Position numbers and translations under genes: made by a program
Source: Macrolepiota albuminosa
Lineage: Eukaryota > Basidiomycota > Agaricomycetes > Agaricales > Agaricaceae
Assembly (NCBI GenBank): GCA_027475525.1
Contig: JAMWFC010000116.1
Coordinates: forward strand, 1,363,826 to 1,427,825
Direction of reading: 5' to 3'
DNA length: 64,000 nt
The notes under the pieces: model-generated
Told to the model about the DNA's origin: nothing
What the model saw: only the letters and a program-made list of their open reading frames with translations
Database searches by the model: none
Shown here: one piece after another, positions 31,702 through 44,600 of the stretch
Position numbering within the stretch: the first letter of the stretch is position 1
How the letters are laid out: every line of letters starts with the position of its first letter

Positions 31702-33768
31702 TTAGTCCTCGTCATCACCAACCACATGTAATCTCTGTGACGACTCCACCTCACGTTCTGGATTCGGCACACGAGCGTACCACTTTGCTCGAATATTAGT
31801 TGATGTCAACTCAATACCTCCTTCGTCTGAGTAGTTTTTAGGAAACGCGTTACGGCCTGTCGTGGAATATATATGGAGGAGGAAAATAAGGAAGGTATAT
31901 ATGAAGAATGCAATGCTGCATTGTGTAAGCGTTATAAAGTTGTGGAGAGCGACGTGAAGAGCGCACCTGAACATAATGAGTATATAGGTTACGTGGTCCA
32001 TTTGATTGCCGTGAACGAAGTCCAGTTCCTCATCTGTCGCTGACATGAACAAGAGTCTTGTATACTCGTCGTCAGTGGGACACAAAAGTTTCATGATTGA
32101 TCACTAACCCAGCAGCAACGAGGAGCTGTCAACGTACTTAAGGTGAGCTACAAAACATTTCATACAGTTATAGACATACGAAGGGAGGGAGGTGACGGAA
32201 AGACCTCGAAGCCGCCGCCTTCGCAGAGTCAGATGATGATGACGCGTCACTTGTTGGGGGGAACCTAGGACTACGTTCAGCAAGAGTATGTTCACTTGTG
32301 CCGTCATCGTCTACTTCAGGCCAGTACTTAGGCACGAAGAAACATATCTCAATGATGCGCGTGGCGCCTGCCAGCATAAGGGTATATCCAAAGGTTGCGT
32401 GTACCTAGGAGCTACATGAGTAAGGTGATTACATCGCATGAGATCTCTTGACCTTGGTAGAGAGCATCAGCGCTTGGGCATGTTCAGACATCGCCCATCC
32501 AGTCAAAATGATTCTATTGCAATAGTGGTTGAGCGATATACAAAACAAGACGATGACTGATTCTCACATTATTCCAGGGATGACATTGCGTTGATTGTTG
32601 CGTGAGAGGAAGATTCCCAGAAGTCCTCCTGCCCACCCTACGCAACCACAAGGCGTTAATGGGAGAGTAATCACAAGGGACGCACGCACAAAGTACACCA
32701 AGAATTCTTGAGATCAATTAAAGGTGAGTCGATGTTTTCTAACAGACAGGCGCCCTTACGTGTGCTGCATATCTTTCACAGACCATATAGATCCGCGGTG
32801 CTCGGTAAATGTATTTACTTGAAGAAAGATGAGGCTACTAAGTGAAGCCGTCATAAAATTCCACAAGACTCACCAATACCCTATTGGGTGTCGTCCATGT
32901 TCTGTGAGCGTAGGGACAGACCCGGCATGTCTTGGAGACGTACCCAAAGCATGATGACCCTAACCCAACCAAATCTCAATTTGACACATGTGATTGAAGA
33001 ATAAATCAACGCACCACGAATCCCACCATTCAGGGCTACGTCCGCTACGCCGCACCCAGCTCTCTCCAACAGATAGAATAATAGCCATGATCGTAGCATA
33101 CGCGATAAAACCACTTCCCATTATGTAATGGGCAAGACATTGTCCTTGTGATCGGATGAGACCTTTGACTGAACTAAGTCCAAAAAGCAGACACACCGAG
33201 ATTGTCTCCACGGCAGTAGCTACGATAGGTCAGGACACCAAAGAGCATTTGTACCCAGCCAAGAATGGGCCACATTTTTCCCAGTATGCCATGAGCTCGA
33301 ACTGCCCATGGTCTCAATGTCTTTTCGTGGATATGGAGCTTGAGGTATATTCCCAACAATAGTTGACCAATGATAGGAACGAATAGTATCGACGCAAACT
33401 TGCCGTGAGCAGAAGGCAAGAACTGTCGCCCTTTGTGTGAATGACCTAATATGTACCCGCCGATCGTCAACAGGAAACCAGCACTCTACCAGAAAAAAAT
33501 CAGGGATGTGTCTCAAACGGCGGAAGCTATAACCCACCTGGAGAGGGACGTGCCAGCGACTTCGAGTGATCCCAAGAACCATCCCAACCGGAAATAAGAT
33601 ACCCCAAACTGCAGTCTGCAAGAATATATGAATCCATAGGATAGCGTCCGTAGGAGCGTTCGCCGCTTCCTCGGTCAACTCATCATGGTGTTCGTGTGCA
33701 AAAACAGGTTGGAAAACGGCGACAGCAAATGACAGGATGAGGCATAGATTCCTGAGGATATAAGACAT
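31702..33768 (-). CDS. YTP1: Ytp1-like multi-spanning membrane protein
   Basis: ATG 33,768 starts [19 protein letters not shown], a signal peptide or first membrane segment. [19 protein letters not shown] and helices follow ([59 protein letters not shown]), matching the DUF2427 N-terminal domain. [34 protein letters not shown] and the C-terminal [13 protein letters not shown] fit the Ytp1-like C-terminal domain. Exon 1 is 33,538-33,768 and exon 2 is 33,197-33,485; introns of 50-70 nt continue to the stop at 31,702. His-rich loops suggest heme or metal binding, as in cytochrome b561-like proteins; the function is not established. The middle exons were not all resolved. Confidence 0.8.
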
Positions 33769-34070
33769 GACACCTCCCTAACTAATCGAAGGTATAGGGA
33801 AAGTGAGTTAACTTGACAGGCGGAGCTCTCATCATAAACGGACGATCACGCACGTGTCTATTTTATGTAGCTTTTCAGCAATTGTCACTTACCTAAGCAC
33901 ACATTTCTCGCGCACTTTGCAGGAGGTCGTCAGAGTCGCGTCGGCTCTGAATTGGACTTCGCTTTTTCCACCGCAAGCTGGGATTTCTTGCGGCTATTTC
34001 GAAGAGTCGAACTCTCTGCCCGCGCTGGCTTTTTCGCAGACTTTACCGCACCGAGGCGGAAGCTAAAGTG

Positions 34071-37000
34071 ATGATTTGGTCCACCTCCGTCCTTACGCCC
34101 TTATCGTCTGATACTGAGCCTACCATTATCATCACATTCGATCACGCAAAGTACATCTTCAATGCTGGTGAGAATACCACCCGCTCGTTTTTGCAAAGTG
34201 CCGCGAATTGGAAAAGAACTAGAGGATTGTTCTTCACCGGTATAAGGACCAAACGATGTGGTGGGTTACCAGGTAAGTGAGATCATGAGAATTTAAATAA
34301 GTCGAAATAACTCTTATCTATCTTTGAAGGTTTGCTCATGACTTTTGCTGATGCTACGATTTCTGGCTTGCACGTTGTTGGACCTCCGGGTCTACTTCAT
34401 CTGATGTCCACGATGCGTATGTATACTTTCAGGTATATTCCCATAAGCAACCTTTCCTCTATCTTATTTTTTAAACATTGATGTCCACGATGCGTATGTA
34501 TACTTTCAGGTATATTCCCATAAGCAACCTTTCCTCTATCTTATTTTTTAAACATTTTTTCAGAGATACACTCAATATCAGCCCTGTCGAATCTTCTTGG
34601 ACTCCTTCTGCGTCTCCCGAACCTCTCTTCAATGATGCGCTTATTACTGTGTACGGCATACCTATCTTACCTTCGTCTAAATCCCAGAACGTGATCACCC
34701 ATCCCCATTCTGAGTTGTCCTCGGATCTATCTGAAGCTGGTCAAAAACGTAAACGCCCAACTTCACCTGATCTTGTTGAAAAGCAGCAAACCTTGAGCAG
34801 TGCATCATCTTCTCAAAAGTCTTCAAACCCTCCTGCACTTCTTGAAGACGAGGCAGCGGATGAGTGGAGGAGGCGGATAATTCAACTCATGTTTCCTGGC
34901 ACGAATGTCAAGCAAGAAAGAGTAAACCTTGACCGCGACGATTTCAATCCAAGACCAAGAAAGAAAGGTCGCCAATCCGAAACTGACAGTGAGTCTAGCA
35001 TATGGATCACCCCAGGGCCGAATCTAAGATGACTTCAAAGCTCCGACTTCTTCAGCCACACCGCGAGAATGTGCGACACCCTTCGATACTTCCGAAAACG
35101 TGAGCTTCATTTTTTGGTTGCTAATAAATTTTGTACCTTATCAAGCTTTAGGTCGAAACGTATAGGCGTTATCGTCCACGTCTCCCACCCGGATTTCACA
35201 CTCAACTACCTAAATTCGTTCAGTCCACTGCACTTGCACCAACATTGGCCTACGTCGTTGTCGGTCCACGTATCCGAGGCAAATTCAATGCTAAAGCGGC
35301 GGACGAGCTGGGTGTTCCACCCGGTCCTCTTCGTGCACAACTCACGAGAGGGAATTCGGTAACTGTCAAAGTCGTGGTTGACGGCGAGACGGTGGAGAGG
35401 ATCGTGCGACCTGAGGATTGCATTGGTGAAAGCGAATCACCTGGGGTGAGATTTAGACTTTCATCCATTCATGATCTCCGGCTCATCTGCCGATAGGTAG
35501 TTATCATTTTTGATATCCCAACCGTGGAGCATATCCCGGCCTTAATTATTGCATTTGAAAATCCGTTTTATGCCAAATTTCGTTCCCATCGTCCCGAGGA
35601 TTTTAAAGATCACGCTGTCCGTTCTGTTTTCCACCTTTTGGGTAAAGATGTCTTAGAAGATCCGAGATATATCGAATTCATGAATGGATTCTCACCTAAT
35701 ACGCATGTAAGAGCAGCTATGCCCTTTTTTCCTCTTCAACAATTGTTTACGCTGATCATTAGCATGTAATTTCCTCGCGCGAACACTCACCCGACCCTGT
35801 GACTTTCACAAGCGCAGCATTGAGTCAACTTCGTATGAATCAATTAGATTCTGAGTTATTCCCGATCCCTCATTATTCACTCTCACCAAAACGTGACTTT
35901 AAATGTACGTCCCAGCCCATCTTTCACTGTTTGCGATCTCCAACCATATCTTGATGTATCCAGCGATTCCTAATATTCCTCAAAACTCAAGTATCTTATC
36001 TGCTGGCCTAGAGGTCAATATGCGTAATTCGGACCCGCCGACAGTTCGAGAACTTAATGATTCCTTCCACAAGACTGTCACCTCCAACAAGCCCATTATT
36101 CTTTCCCAAAGGACTTCGAAGCTGTTTGCAAAGGCGAAACAGGATATTGAGGCCCATATTTCTGGCGGAAAATTGCGTGTGTCATCGGGGTCTAATGTCA
36201 AGGTAATTCCTCTGGGTACCGGCAGCGCTCTTCCAACCAAGTATCGTAATGGTTTGTCGCATCTATTATCCCTGTTTTGTCAATACTCAATTTCTCCTAG
36301 TATCCTCTACCCTCGTTCAGATCCCCAATTGGGGAAATATTCTTTTGGACGCAGGTGAAGGCACTTGGGGCCAACTCGCACGCCAGTTTGGTATTGACCA
36401 TGGAGCTGAAAATAACGTTTGGGACGTGTTGCGTAACCTTAAATGCATCTACGTCAGTCATATACATGGGGACCATCACATGGGATTGGCTGAGCTCCTG
36501 GCAAAACGGCGACAGGTATGTTGAAATTTCCTTCTTTCATCATCGACTCCTTATGTATCTTTGCAGCTTGATCCACCCCCATCGCAACCACTCTACCTTG
36601 TCACCATTCGCTCGGTACATTTGTACATTCGCGAATTTTCCGAGATCCAGGATCTGGGCCTCGACGACCCGTCAGGGAATGGTGTCATTCCTGTTATGAG
36701 TGAATCAATTCACTGGAAAAATCCGGGTATATATTCGACCTCCGGGATATGGCAGGTTGGTGGCTCTGAGCCCTGGACCGATATCAATCTGTAGGTTGTT
36801 ACGCAATTCTACTAAACAGTTTCATTAACACCTGACTGCAGGTCGCTCAAGAACGCAGCTGCTTTGTGTGAGGCACTAGGACTCGAGAGCATCAATACTG
36901 TTGACGTTCGTCATAGGACGCGTTGCTATGGTGTAGTCATTAAGCACAGAGACGGCTGGAGCATCGTGTACGTACCATGTCCTTGAGCCGAGTTCTAGAT

Positions 37001-37444
37001 TTTTACCTTACCCTCAGCTTCTCTGGTGACACTGAGCCAACAAACTCGTTAGTCTACGCGGGTCAAGCCGCGACGCTTCTGATCCACGAGGCCACCATGG
37101 CTGATGACCAGGAGGAAATGGCAGCAAAAAAGGCACATAGCACATTTGGGCAGGCCCTCGATGTCGGTAGGCGTATGCGAGCAGAGCACATCCTGCTCAC
37201 GCACTTCTCTGCTCGCTATCCTAGAATGCCTCCTTCTGCCCTCCGGCGTCCGCGAAACGGTGACTTCCGGCCCATTGTGGCTTTGGCTTTTGATCATGCC
37301 AACTTTAAGATTAAGGACATGTGGAAGGCGAGTTATTACCTTGAAGCTTTGGAGCAGAGCTTTAAAGAAACGGTTGCGGAGGAGGGTGATGAAGAAGAAG
37401 AGGAAGAGAGTGCATTGGCCGGGATGGATATAGCTGTTGATTGA
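34071..37444 (+). CDS. TRZ1: Long-form tRNase Z (ELAC2/TRZ1), tRNA 3'-end endonuclease
   Basis: Twelve exons: 34,071-34,272, 34,330-34,432, 34,564-34,988, 35,041-35,099, 35,152-35,445, 35,497-35,706, 35,763-35,904, 35,964-36,251, 36,301-36,515, 36,567-36,790, 36,842-36,967 and 37,018-37,444. They sum to 2,715 nt (904 aa; yeast Trz1 is 838). The N-terminal metallo-lactamase-like half is catalytically degenerate, as usual (TIIITFDHAKYIFNAGENTT). The C-terminal half has the metal site SHIHGDHHMG, FSGDTEPTNSL, IHEAT and LTHFSARYPRMP. The enzyme removes 3' trailers from pre-tRNA in nucleus and mitochondria. ATG 34,071 follows an in-frame GTG and opens MIWSTSVLTPLSSDTEPT. A Glu-rich tail ends the protein. 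The 77-bp duplication at 34,402 covers the exon-2 donor. Confidence 0.92.
34402..34555. repeat. 77-bp tandem duplication 15
   Basis: Repeats the end of TRZ1 exon 2 together with the beginning of intron 2. Confidence 0.9.
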
Positions 37445-37790
37445 TGTGGCGTTTCTCCGAAGTCTTCTGCTGAGGCTTCTTGATAGATATATATATACAG
37501 AGATATCTCGATGATCTAGGCCATCCGTAAAGCAAGGCTGTGGTCTGCAATGTAAGCTAGAAAGTTTTTATGCACGAATCATGACTATTTAAACTATTTG
37601 AAACACTATGATTGCTATGATGTCTCGTGAAGCGCCTGTAATATCAGAATGTCATTTTGCATAACTCGCCTGTATGACCACAGAAAGACGCAACAGAATA
37701 GAAATTTTTGTCATGTTTCATATAGAGATTCAAGATGGCTCCCAACCACTGAGCCATCCGTCTATATAATTCCTTACGCTCATTTCGTAT

Positions 37791-37880
37791 GGCCTGATGG
37801 TCTAGTAGTATGATTCCTTGTTAGGGTTAGATATATCCACCATCTCGAGGAGGTCCCGGGTTCAATTCCCGGTCAGGCCC
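37791..37880 (+). tRNA. tRNA-Pro (AGG) with an intron
   Basis: The acceptor stem GGCCTGA pairs with TCAGGCC over 7 bp, with discriminator C at 37,880. The D arm is TGGTCTAGTAGTATGA. The anticodon stem is CCTTG with CGAGG, with loop T-TAGGG-T giving anticodon AGG. An intron of about 18 nt (TTAGATATATCCACCATC) follows position 37, as is canonical. The B box is GGTTCAATTCC, and T-runs follow the gene. It lies about 350 bp downstream of the tRNase Z gene. Confidence 0.9.
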
Positions 37881-38016
37881 AATACTTCCTTTTTCCTTTT
37901 TCATAATATGTTTGAATACCTCGTAGGATAAGACCAAATCAATTCCCGGTCAGGCCCAATACTTCCTTTTTCCTTTTTCATAATATGTTTGAATACCTCG
38001 TAGGATAAGACCAAAT
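37863..38016. repeat. 77-bp tandem duplication 16
   Basis: Repeats the last 18 bases of tRNA-Pro and its terminator region, leaving a false second tRNA 3' end. Confidence 0.92.
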
Positions 38017-38182
38017 AACCGAGACGACGGAGAGCATCGCGATATGGAGCGTAGAGACTGCAAGTCACATACAACAAATCGAGGAACCCATGGGTACTTA
38101 CTCTTCTCCAATTCTCCTTGAAAGTTAGGTGATGATGGATGACGTTTTCGTCCCTTTTGGCCGTTTAGCGTTCCGGATCATG

Positions 38183-38527
38183 TCATTGATTAACATTGTC
38201 TTCCACTCTTTGTTGACCGACTAATGCTTCCTTGTTCCAGCTGTTCAACGTCCTCCTCTGACGGATAAACAACATGTAAATTTTCAGCACATCCCTGTAG
38301 ATCATATACCCATGGGCGTCCTCGGGATAATCATCAGTCAATCGAAAAATCTTTTCTTTGACGTTCCGCCTGCGTCTCTTTCGCCTTTGGTTCGCTATTT
38401 CTGTTGGGCTAATATACGCCCCCTGATCTGACTCATCCACAATTGTACGCTGCGTCCTGGGCGCCCAATACCCCTCGCCGTCCTTGTCCTCCATGACTAC
38501 CCTTGAAGCCCACAACACGTCCAACAT
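38183..38527 (-). CDS. Uncertain 114-aa basic ORF
   Basis: An open frame with a basic stretch (RRKRRRRNVKEKIFRL) and a hydrophilic remainder. No domain is recognised. It lies upstream of and divergent to the MFS gene. It may be non-coding; no splice context supports it. Confidence 0.2.
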   Translation of the reverse strand: MLDVLWASRVVMEDKDGEGYWAPRTQRTIVDESDQGAYISPTEIANQRRKRRRRNVKEKIFRLTDDYPEDAHGYMIYRDVLKIYMLFIRQRRTLNSWNKEALVGQQRVEDNVNQ

Positions 38528-38602
38528 CTCTCAGGTATCCACGATGATAACAATGAGTGTCATGAACCCCCAAGATCAATACCGTCACGAAAACGCACTC
38601 CG

Positions 38603-40512
38603 CTGCCAAAGTTTCAGCTATTCATAGTGGCAATGATCCAATTTGCGGAACCCATCACTGCAACCGTAATATACCCATTCATCAATGAATTCGTACGCGA
38701 CACGGGCGTTATACAGGGTGACGAGCGGAAAACCGGGTACTATGCAGGCGTCATCGTAAGCTGTAAATTTGCGTCCTTCACTGGCTGATCGTGAACGGAG
38801 ATTGTGACAGCAATCCACGTTCTTCATTGCGGAGGCACTGTAAATTTGCGTCCTTCACTGGCTGATCGTGAACGGAGATTGTGACAGCAATCCACGTTCT
38901 TCATTGCGGAGGCACTACGGTCGTGTACTGGGGTCGTGCGTCTGATTACTTTGGGCGTCGACCGGTCTGCTGATCGGGCCGGTTGGACTGGCGTTATCTA
39001 TGCTGGGCTTTGGCTTGTCGACGAATTATTGGAATTTGGTCGTGTCTAGGTGCATGCAAGGTGCTTTCAATGGCAATATCGGTGAGTTGTCCCTAAATGG
39101 CCACATAGATTATGTCCTAAGCTAGTAGTCAGGTGTCTCTAAGAGCGTTATGGCTGAGGTGCTTCGTCGGACAAGTTGCTGTGTCGTGAAATAGCCTTTC
39201 TGACGTCTTGCCATCCCCTAGATCACGGATTCTACGAACGTTACGGACGCTTTTGCTTTAATACCAGTCATGTGGACCTTTGGTTCCGCCTTTGGGTATG
39301 TTTTTTGCTCCTTCGACATTCTAATATTTATAGGTGATTTTTTAGACCCATCATCGGTGGGTTACTCGCACAGCCCGGGAAGAGATGGCCAGACCTGTTT
39401 GAAACGCTCGTCTTCTTCCGTCACTTTCCGTATTTCCTTCCATGTGCTGTAGCGGCATTCATTGCCTTAATCACTTCCATTTTCGGATTCATAGGGCTCA
39501 AAGAGGCAAGTTATCCATCAAGACCACGCAAAACATGCTTACTGAGATGTTCTATAGACGTTACCTTCAGCGGCTCAAAGAGGCAAGTTATCCATCAAGA
39601 CCACGCAAAACATGCTTACTGAGATGTTCTATAGACGTTACCTTCAGCAGTTATTCGGGAGAAGAAAAGAAAAGCAGCGGAGCAATGTGCGACAGTTGAT
39701 TGCACGACCAGTTTGCTCTCCGAGCGTGACGAGCTGAGGTACTCTGCTACCTCAACGTGCACCGTGGAATCTGCGGAGCCAGGGGATTGTCTTGAGGACC
39801 TCACTCCCCCGCCGCTTCTGTCCCTCCTCACTCCTGCAGTACGTGACTCTTCTCATTACGGTTTCATGACATTCACCGACATGGGGCTTCAAGTTCTTCA
39901 ACCTCTTGTCTATTCCACTTCGATTTCTTTGGGCGGCCTTGGCTTCGACCCATACCGGATTGGCACAATAATGGGAACTTGGGGGGTCATCAATGCCCTT
40001 TTCACGGTTATTTGCCTCCCATTGCTCCTTAGAAAGTTCGGCGCGCGCAAAATTCAGATCTTCACTCATTTCAGCTATGCCTCCACGCTCGCTCTGTACC
40101 CTGTTCTGAGCTTCCTTGCACGGAGAGCTCGTGGCGCAGATGCATTAGTTTGGGCAGTTATCGTCATTCAGTTGACCTTTGCTCTGTCTTTCAGCGCATC
40201 GTATGGTACGTGATCTAGCTTCTCTACTAGAAGATATCAATGACATAGATGAATAATTACTTAGCGTCGATATTTGTGTTGCTTCTTGACAGTACTCCAA
40301 ATCGGGCCTCTCTTGGAGCCATCAATGGTATGGCACAAGCTGTGGGTTGTATCACGCGAGCCATTGCGCCTAGTGTGGCATCCTCTCTATTCTCCGTCTC
40401 TCTCCAGAGCCATCTTGCTGGCGGTAATATGGTCTTCCTGATCCTTCTTGGGATAAGTATGGTTGGCCTTCGATTGACGTTCTTGCTTCCCAAAAGACCT
40501 GCTATTAATTGA
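38603..40512 (+). CDS. MFS transporter, DHA1 drug:H+ antiporter / ZIFL type
   Basis: The supported reading begins at LPKFQLFIVAMIQFAEP; the true start codon lies upstream and is unresolved. TATVIYPFINEFVRDTG and YYAGVI follow, then QSTFFIAEAL and the MFS motif A region YWGRASDYFGRRPV. After that come LLIGPVGLALSMLGFGLS, GVSKSVMAEITDSTNVTDAF, PIIGGLLAQPGKRWPDLF and FGFIGLKE-TLPSAVIREKKR, where the join is a GC-AG intron (GCAAGT...TATAG). The C-terminal half (GLQVLQPLVYSTSISLGGLG to LLPKRPAIN) ends at 40,512. The last intron uses acceptor TACTTAG before 40,265. Two single missing bases (after EAL near 38,916 and after RRPV near 38,962) break the frame; they look like sequence errors. The substrate is unknown. 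Confidence 0.8.
38761..38914. repeat. 77-bp tandem duplication 17
   Basis: Covers most of the first recognised MFS intron and the start of the next exon. A base is missing a few nucleotides after its right edge. Confidence 0.9.
39495..39648. repeat. 77-bp tandem duplication 18
   Basis: Contains the GC-AG intron of the MFS gene, so that intron appears twice. Confidence 0.9.
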
Positions 40513-40533
40513 GACTGCATAAGTCTCACCAAC

Positions 40534-40687
40534 AAGTATCAAAGAGCAGGTTCGGTAGGGTCTGTTGATATTTATAAAATGCTCGATATTGGCTCGTGCT
40601 ATGCGGTCAGAAGTATCAAAGAGCAGGTTCGGTAGGGTCTGTTGATATTTATAAAATGCTCGATATTGGCTCGTGCTATGCGGTCAG
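40534..40687. repeat. 77-bp tandem duplication 19
   Basis: Just downstream of the MFS stop codon, in probable 3' UTR. Confidence 0.9.
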
Positions 40688-40920
40688 AACACGACGTACA
40701 TATCACATAAAGCAATCAGTATATACCTTTTGGAAATAACGATCCACATCCGTTGATCCCTTGGCTCTGGCAGTTAATTTAATGACATCAGCAGGTCTTT
40801 TCCTGGTATGTTTGACATTTCTCATATAACTTGTTTTCAATTTGAGAATTCCCATAATTAAGTTACAAGTGACTGTTCTCGATCCCTTGGGGAGCACACT
40901 TGTCCTTGTCAGTCCATTGG

Positions 40921-41074
40921 GCATCTGCCGGTGCCGTCACCTTCACTCATGACAGCTGGACCATGCATGGAGATCAAGATATCTTATTCACTGACATGCA
41001 TCTGCCGGTGCCGTCACCTTCACTCATGACAGCTGGACCATGCATGGAGATCAAGATATCTTATTCACTGACAT
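40921..41074. repeat. 77-bp tandem duplication 20
   Basis: In the convergent intergenic region; no gene affected. Confidence 0.9.
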
Positions 41075-41625
41075 TTCTTTTGGATACTTGCCTGGCACGC
41101 CACTGAGGTTGGCACACAATCGGTCTTTGCTAATCTTTACCGATAAACCTGATTTATTTTCGCATAGATTATCTATGTAACGATACACAAACGGCACCCT
41201 CAGTCAACCACATATACTCGGACTCTACACCTTTGCTGTACACCAAGCAGCAATTGTTTTGAAGTCTGATTGTTTATTTGCATCTCACTCTCTCCACCTA
41301 GCTTTACTCAAGAAATAGCTCAGATTTGTCTCTGTATGAATAAGTGTAACAGCATATCTTGTGTCTTGAGCTTTTGACAGAAATTCAAACGGCACGAGTT
41401 TTGGTGGATGTACACTTAGTAAGCGGCCACAATCATTTCCGGGCATTGCCAGTCCCCACTAAGTATGATTTATGGTCAGCTCTCAAATTCGTGGGTTTCC
41501 AGATGTCAAAGTTACAAGGTATAAATTGATATATTAATGGATGTAAGATGATACAATAGATTAATCAAGTAACGATGTTCCAAAACACAAAAGAACAAGA
41601 AGTCATGGTACGTAAGAGTGGAAGG

Positions 41626-44600
41626 TCAGCCTTGAGGTGATGGTGGGGGAGAAAAAGAATCTGATCGAGGAAAGTATGTTGTGGTGGACGGCGAAGACAA
41701 AGACCCGGGTAGATACAGCGGTATGGTGGGTATCAGCTCAAAGATATGCTGGAAAGTAGGTCGTAATGGTCGGCCTGAAGATTGGGGGGTAGGTTCAGCA
41801 TGGTTCAGGACAGCATGGACATGAGCCTCCTGCACCATCTCATCTTCCGAAGAAGTTCCTGACATGCCAGCAGTATTTGAACTATGCCCGCGCCCATCCC
41901 AGACACATCGGACTTCCAGGCCCATTACTATCTGAGATAATCGGCCTGTCTCAACATGTCTAATCTCAATGAAGCGGGGGTCGAAAAGCAGCACGTATGG
42001 CGCGTGAAAGGCGACCGACTCTGCATTACCTTCCCATTCAACAATACACTCGCTTCGACTGGGGACACCTTTTTTGTTAACATAAACACCAAATTCTAAA
42101 GAAACATTAGCCGCCAGAAAGTGCAAATCCACGGCGACCTCACGAGAATAGCAAAGAAGGAAACCATCGTCAGGAGTTCGAAAGATGCCAATCGGTCGAC
42201 AAGTCTCAGGACGTTGCAGGAGTGGCGTCAACCGATTGTCTTTCAAAGGTATTACTGTGCTTGATGAACTGAGGAAGTGATAAGAAAGCAGCTGCGAATG
42301 AAACACGACTGACATACCCATTTAGATCCATGATCTCAAAACCGTTCCTGCTTAGAATGGCTATCGACGATGTCATAAAAATCAAGTCATACGTGTCACA
42401 AGACAGGAAGAACTCCTTAGGATGTTTTTTAAACCAATCCTGTCTTGGCGACTTGGGAAAAAATCTGCTCGTTGCTGCTCTGGGACCTGCATGGATTCTG
42501 TCCAGGACGGGTTCCAAGACGTGGAAATGGCTATCAGACTGCAGATTTTGAATATCAGGAGACAATAGTTCAAGCACAGGAATAGAACATTTACCCCTCT
42601 TTTTCTCATATAAATGACGACCGTACGATCCGTTGTCTTCCCAACACTAAAAAACTGAACTTCCTTGTTTCCGCTAAGCTTCTGGGGTGTATGAGGAAGA
42701 CTTGAGGTCGAATTAATATGTGGGGGAGGTACCAGAGCTTCGATGTGGTAGGCAAATAATTGCTGTGTTATTGTTGAGTTATAAGACTGGACAGGATGGG
42801 AGAGTGGTCGCCAACCTTATCTGCCAACACAAGGAAAAGGCCAAAGTCATCAAGCATTGTACATTGTGTCACTGACTTAAGATGAAGAACGCGGCGCATG
42901 GCTTTACAAGCAAGCGTCAGTGACACGACTGGCTGAATCAGCCTTTTCCCAAGCTCACAACTTGAATCTCGACGAAACCCGATCCAAATACCTTCTGAAC
43001 ATCCAATGGCCACCAAACGTCGTCCATCTGGTGTATCTAGAGCGAGCGGTCAGTTCATTTAGGGGACATGCGAGCGGAACACACTGAAGGGTATGGAACA
43101 AGTGACTTTTCCGGTAATATTATTCTCAAGCCACGTCGATGGATTTAGTGAGTAACCAACTGGAGGGACAGTGAAAGTTTGTGCGCTCAAAGTCTCGATC
43201 TCAAAGACTTTGTTAGTTTCTTGCACCACCTTGCGTAGCCCAATTGCTTCTTCGAGCTTTTGTTTCCACTCGGCGCGGTGCACAGCCGAGTCCGTGTAAA
43301 AAGTTAGTCGTCCTCCAAACCGTCCGTTGTGGTGGATAATGAAGGGATAGTGTATCTGAGGATCTCCGTTTTCTGATTGCCCACCCGAGTTACTTGATGC
43401 CGAAGTTGTCGAAGCCGCGCTTCGATGATTTCTGAAGCCGCTTCCACGTTGATTGGAATTGTCGGGGAATTTGAGAAGAGTCAATAGATCCAGAGGTATT
43501 GGCTTTGAGTGATTACAGAATTAAAACCGAGAGTACAACTAAGGAGGCACACACGTACTCTCCTAGCAACGTGGTACTTGGAGACACCATCTTGATCTCT
43601 GCGTTTGGTCATGACGACTGAGAGATGTTCAATCTAAGTGGACACCTGAAAATGACATCACTCACGATAGTTGTCGAAGAGAAGGCAGAACAATTCATTT
43701 AGTCCACCCGCCTCCGGATTACTGTCCGGCTGGCGATATAGCTTTCCTGCATAGATCAGAGCACGACTTTCGTTCAGTAAATCCAGATCCTGTTCCAAGA
43801 GACTGAACAAAAAATGGCATCATGAAAGGATGACGAACAGACCATGCTCTCTCCCGGCCGGAATATGACGTTGGCGTTATACGTCCAGAGCTGCACTTTT
43901 TGTTTCGACGATACCACACCAGGCTCTGTTTCTCGAGCAAGACTCTCGATGATTTCAATTAAGTCCGGTATTGACCTTAAATCCTCATGCCCACGTGGCG
44001 TGAGTTCGAGTATTTCCCTTAGCATCTCTACGTATTGAAGCAGGCGTGGGAAGGGACAATTTAGAAAGTCTTTCATATAAGTCCGGTGGGCATCTGGATG
44101 CCTTGTACAGCTCTACTTTGTCGTCAGAGCTCGTCAAACATCAGAAACAACTTCTCAAACCTCCATGAACTCTTTGAACTTGGGATTGCGCTCTGCCTCT
44201 TCTTCGATGCGATATTCTGCAATCGGATAATTCGGAATATAATCAAGATATGCTTCCCGAAAGTCCAAAAGAGCACTGAGTACCGCAGCAGTGATGCTTT
44301 TGATTGTTGGATGTTCATCACGCTGAATTTGCTGAAGGGTATTGACAAGCCGCCGGTGATGTGTACGCAGCTGCTTGAAATTGTGAAAAACATCCTTAAT
44401 GAATGTATCGAGCCTTTCTTTGGGGATAATGGGCGGGTCTGAGTTTCTGAGAGGGCGAATGTACATCTAAACAAAAGCGAAAAAGCACATCAGATAAGAC
44501 CTACTTGAACACACATTTATATCGACGAATGAATGACCCACAGTTGAGATGCTCTCGAGATCTTTAACATATAACATCTCGCCTTTAACAAATTCAAAAA

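Larger units (their letters stand above)
40513..41625. other. 1.1-kb convergent intergenic region
   Basis: Lies between the 3' ends of the MFS (+) and RhoGEF (-) genes. It is AT-rich with only short ORFs on both strands. Two 77-bp duplications fall in it. I see no gene here. Confidence 0.5.

Noticed and set aside
37940..37960. A second, partial tRNA-Pro
   Set aside because: It is only the duplicated 3' 18 bases of the first tRNA within the 77-bp copy.
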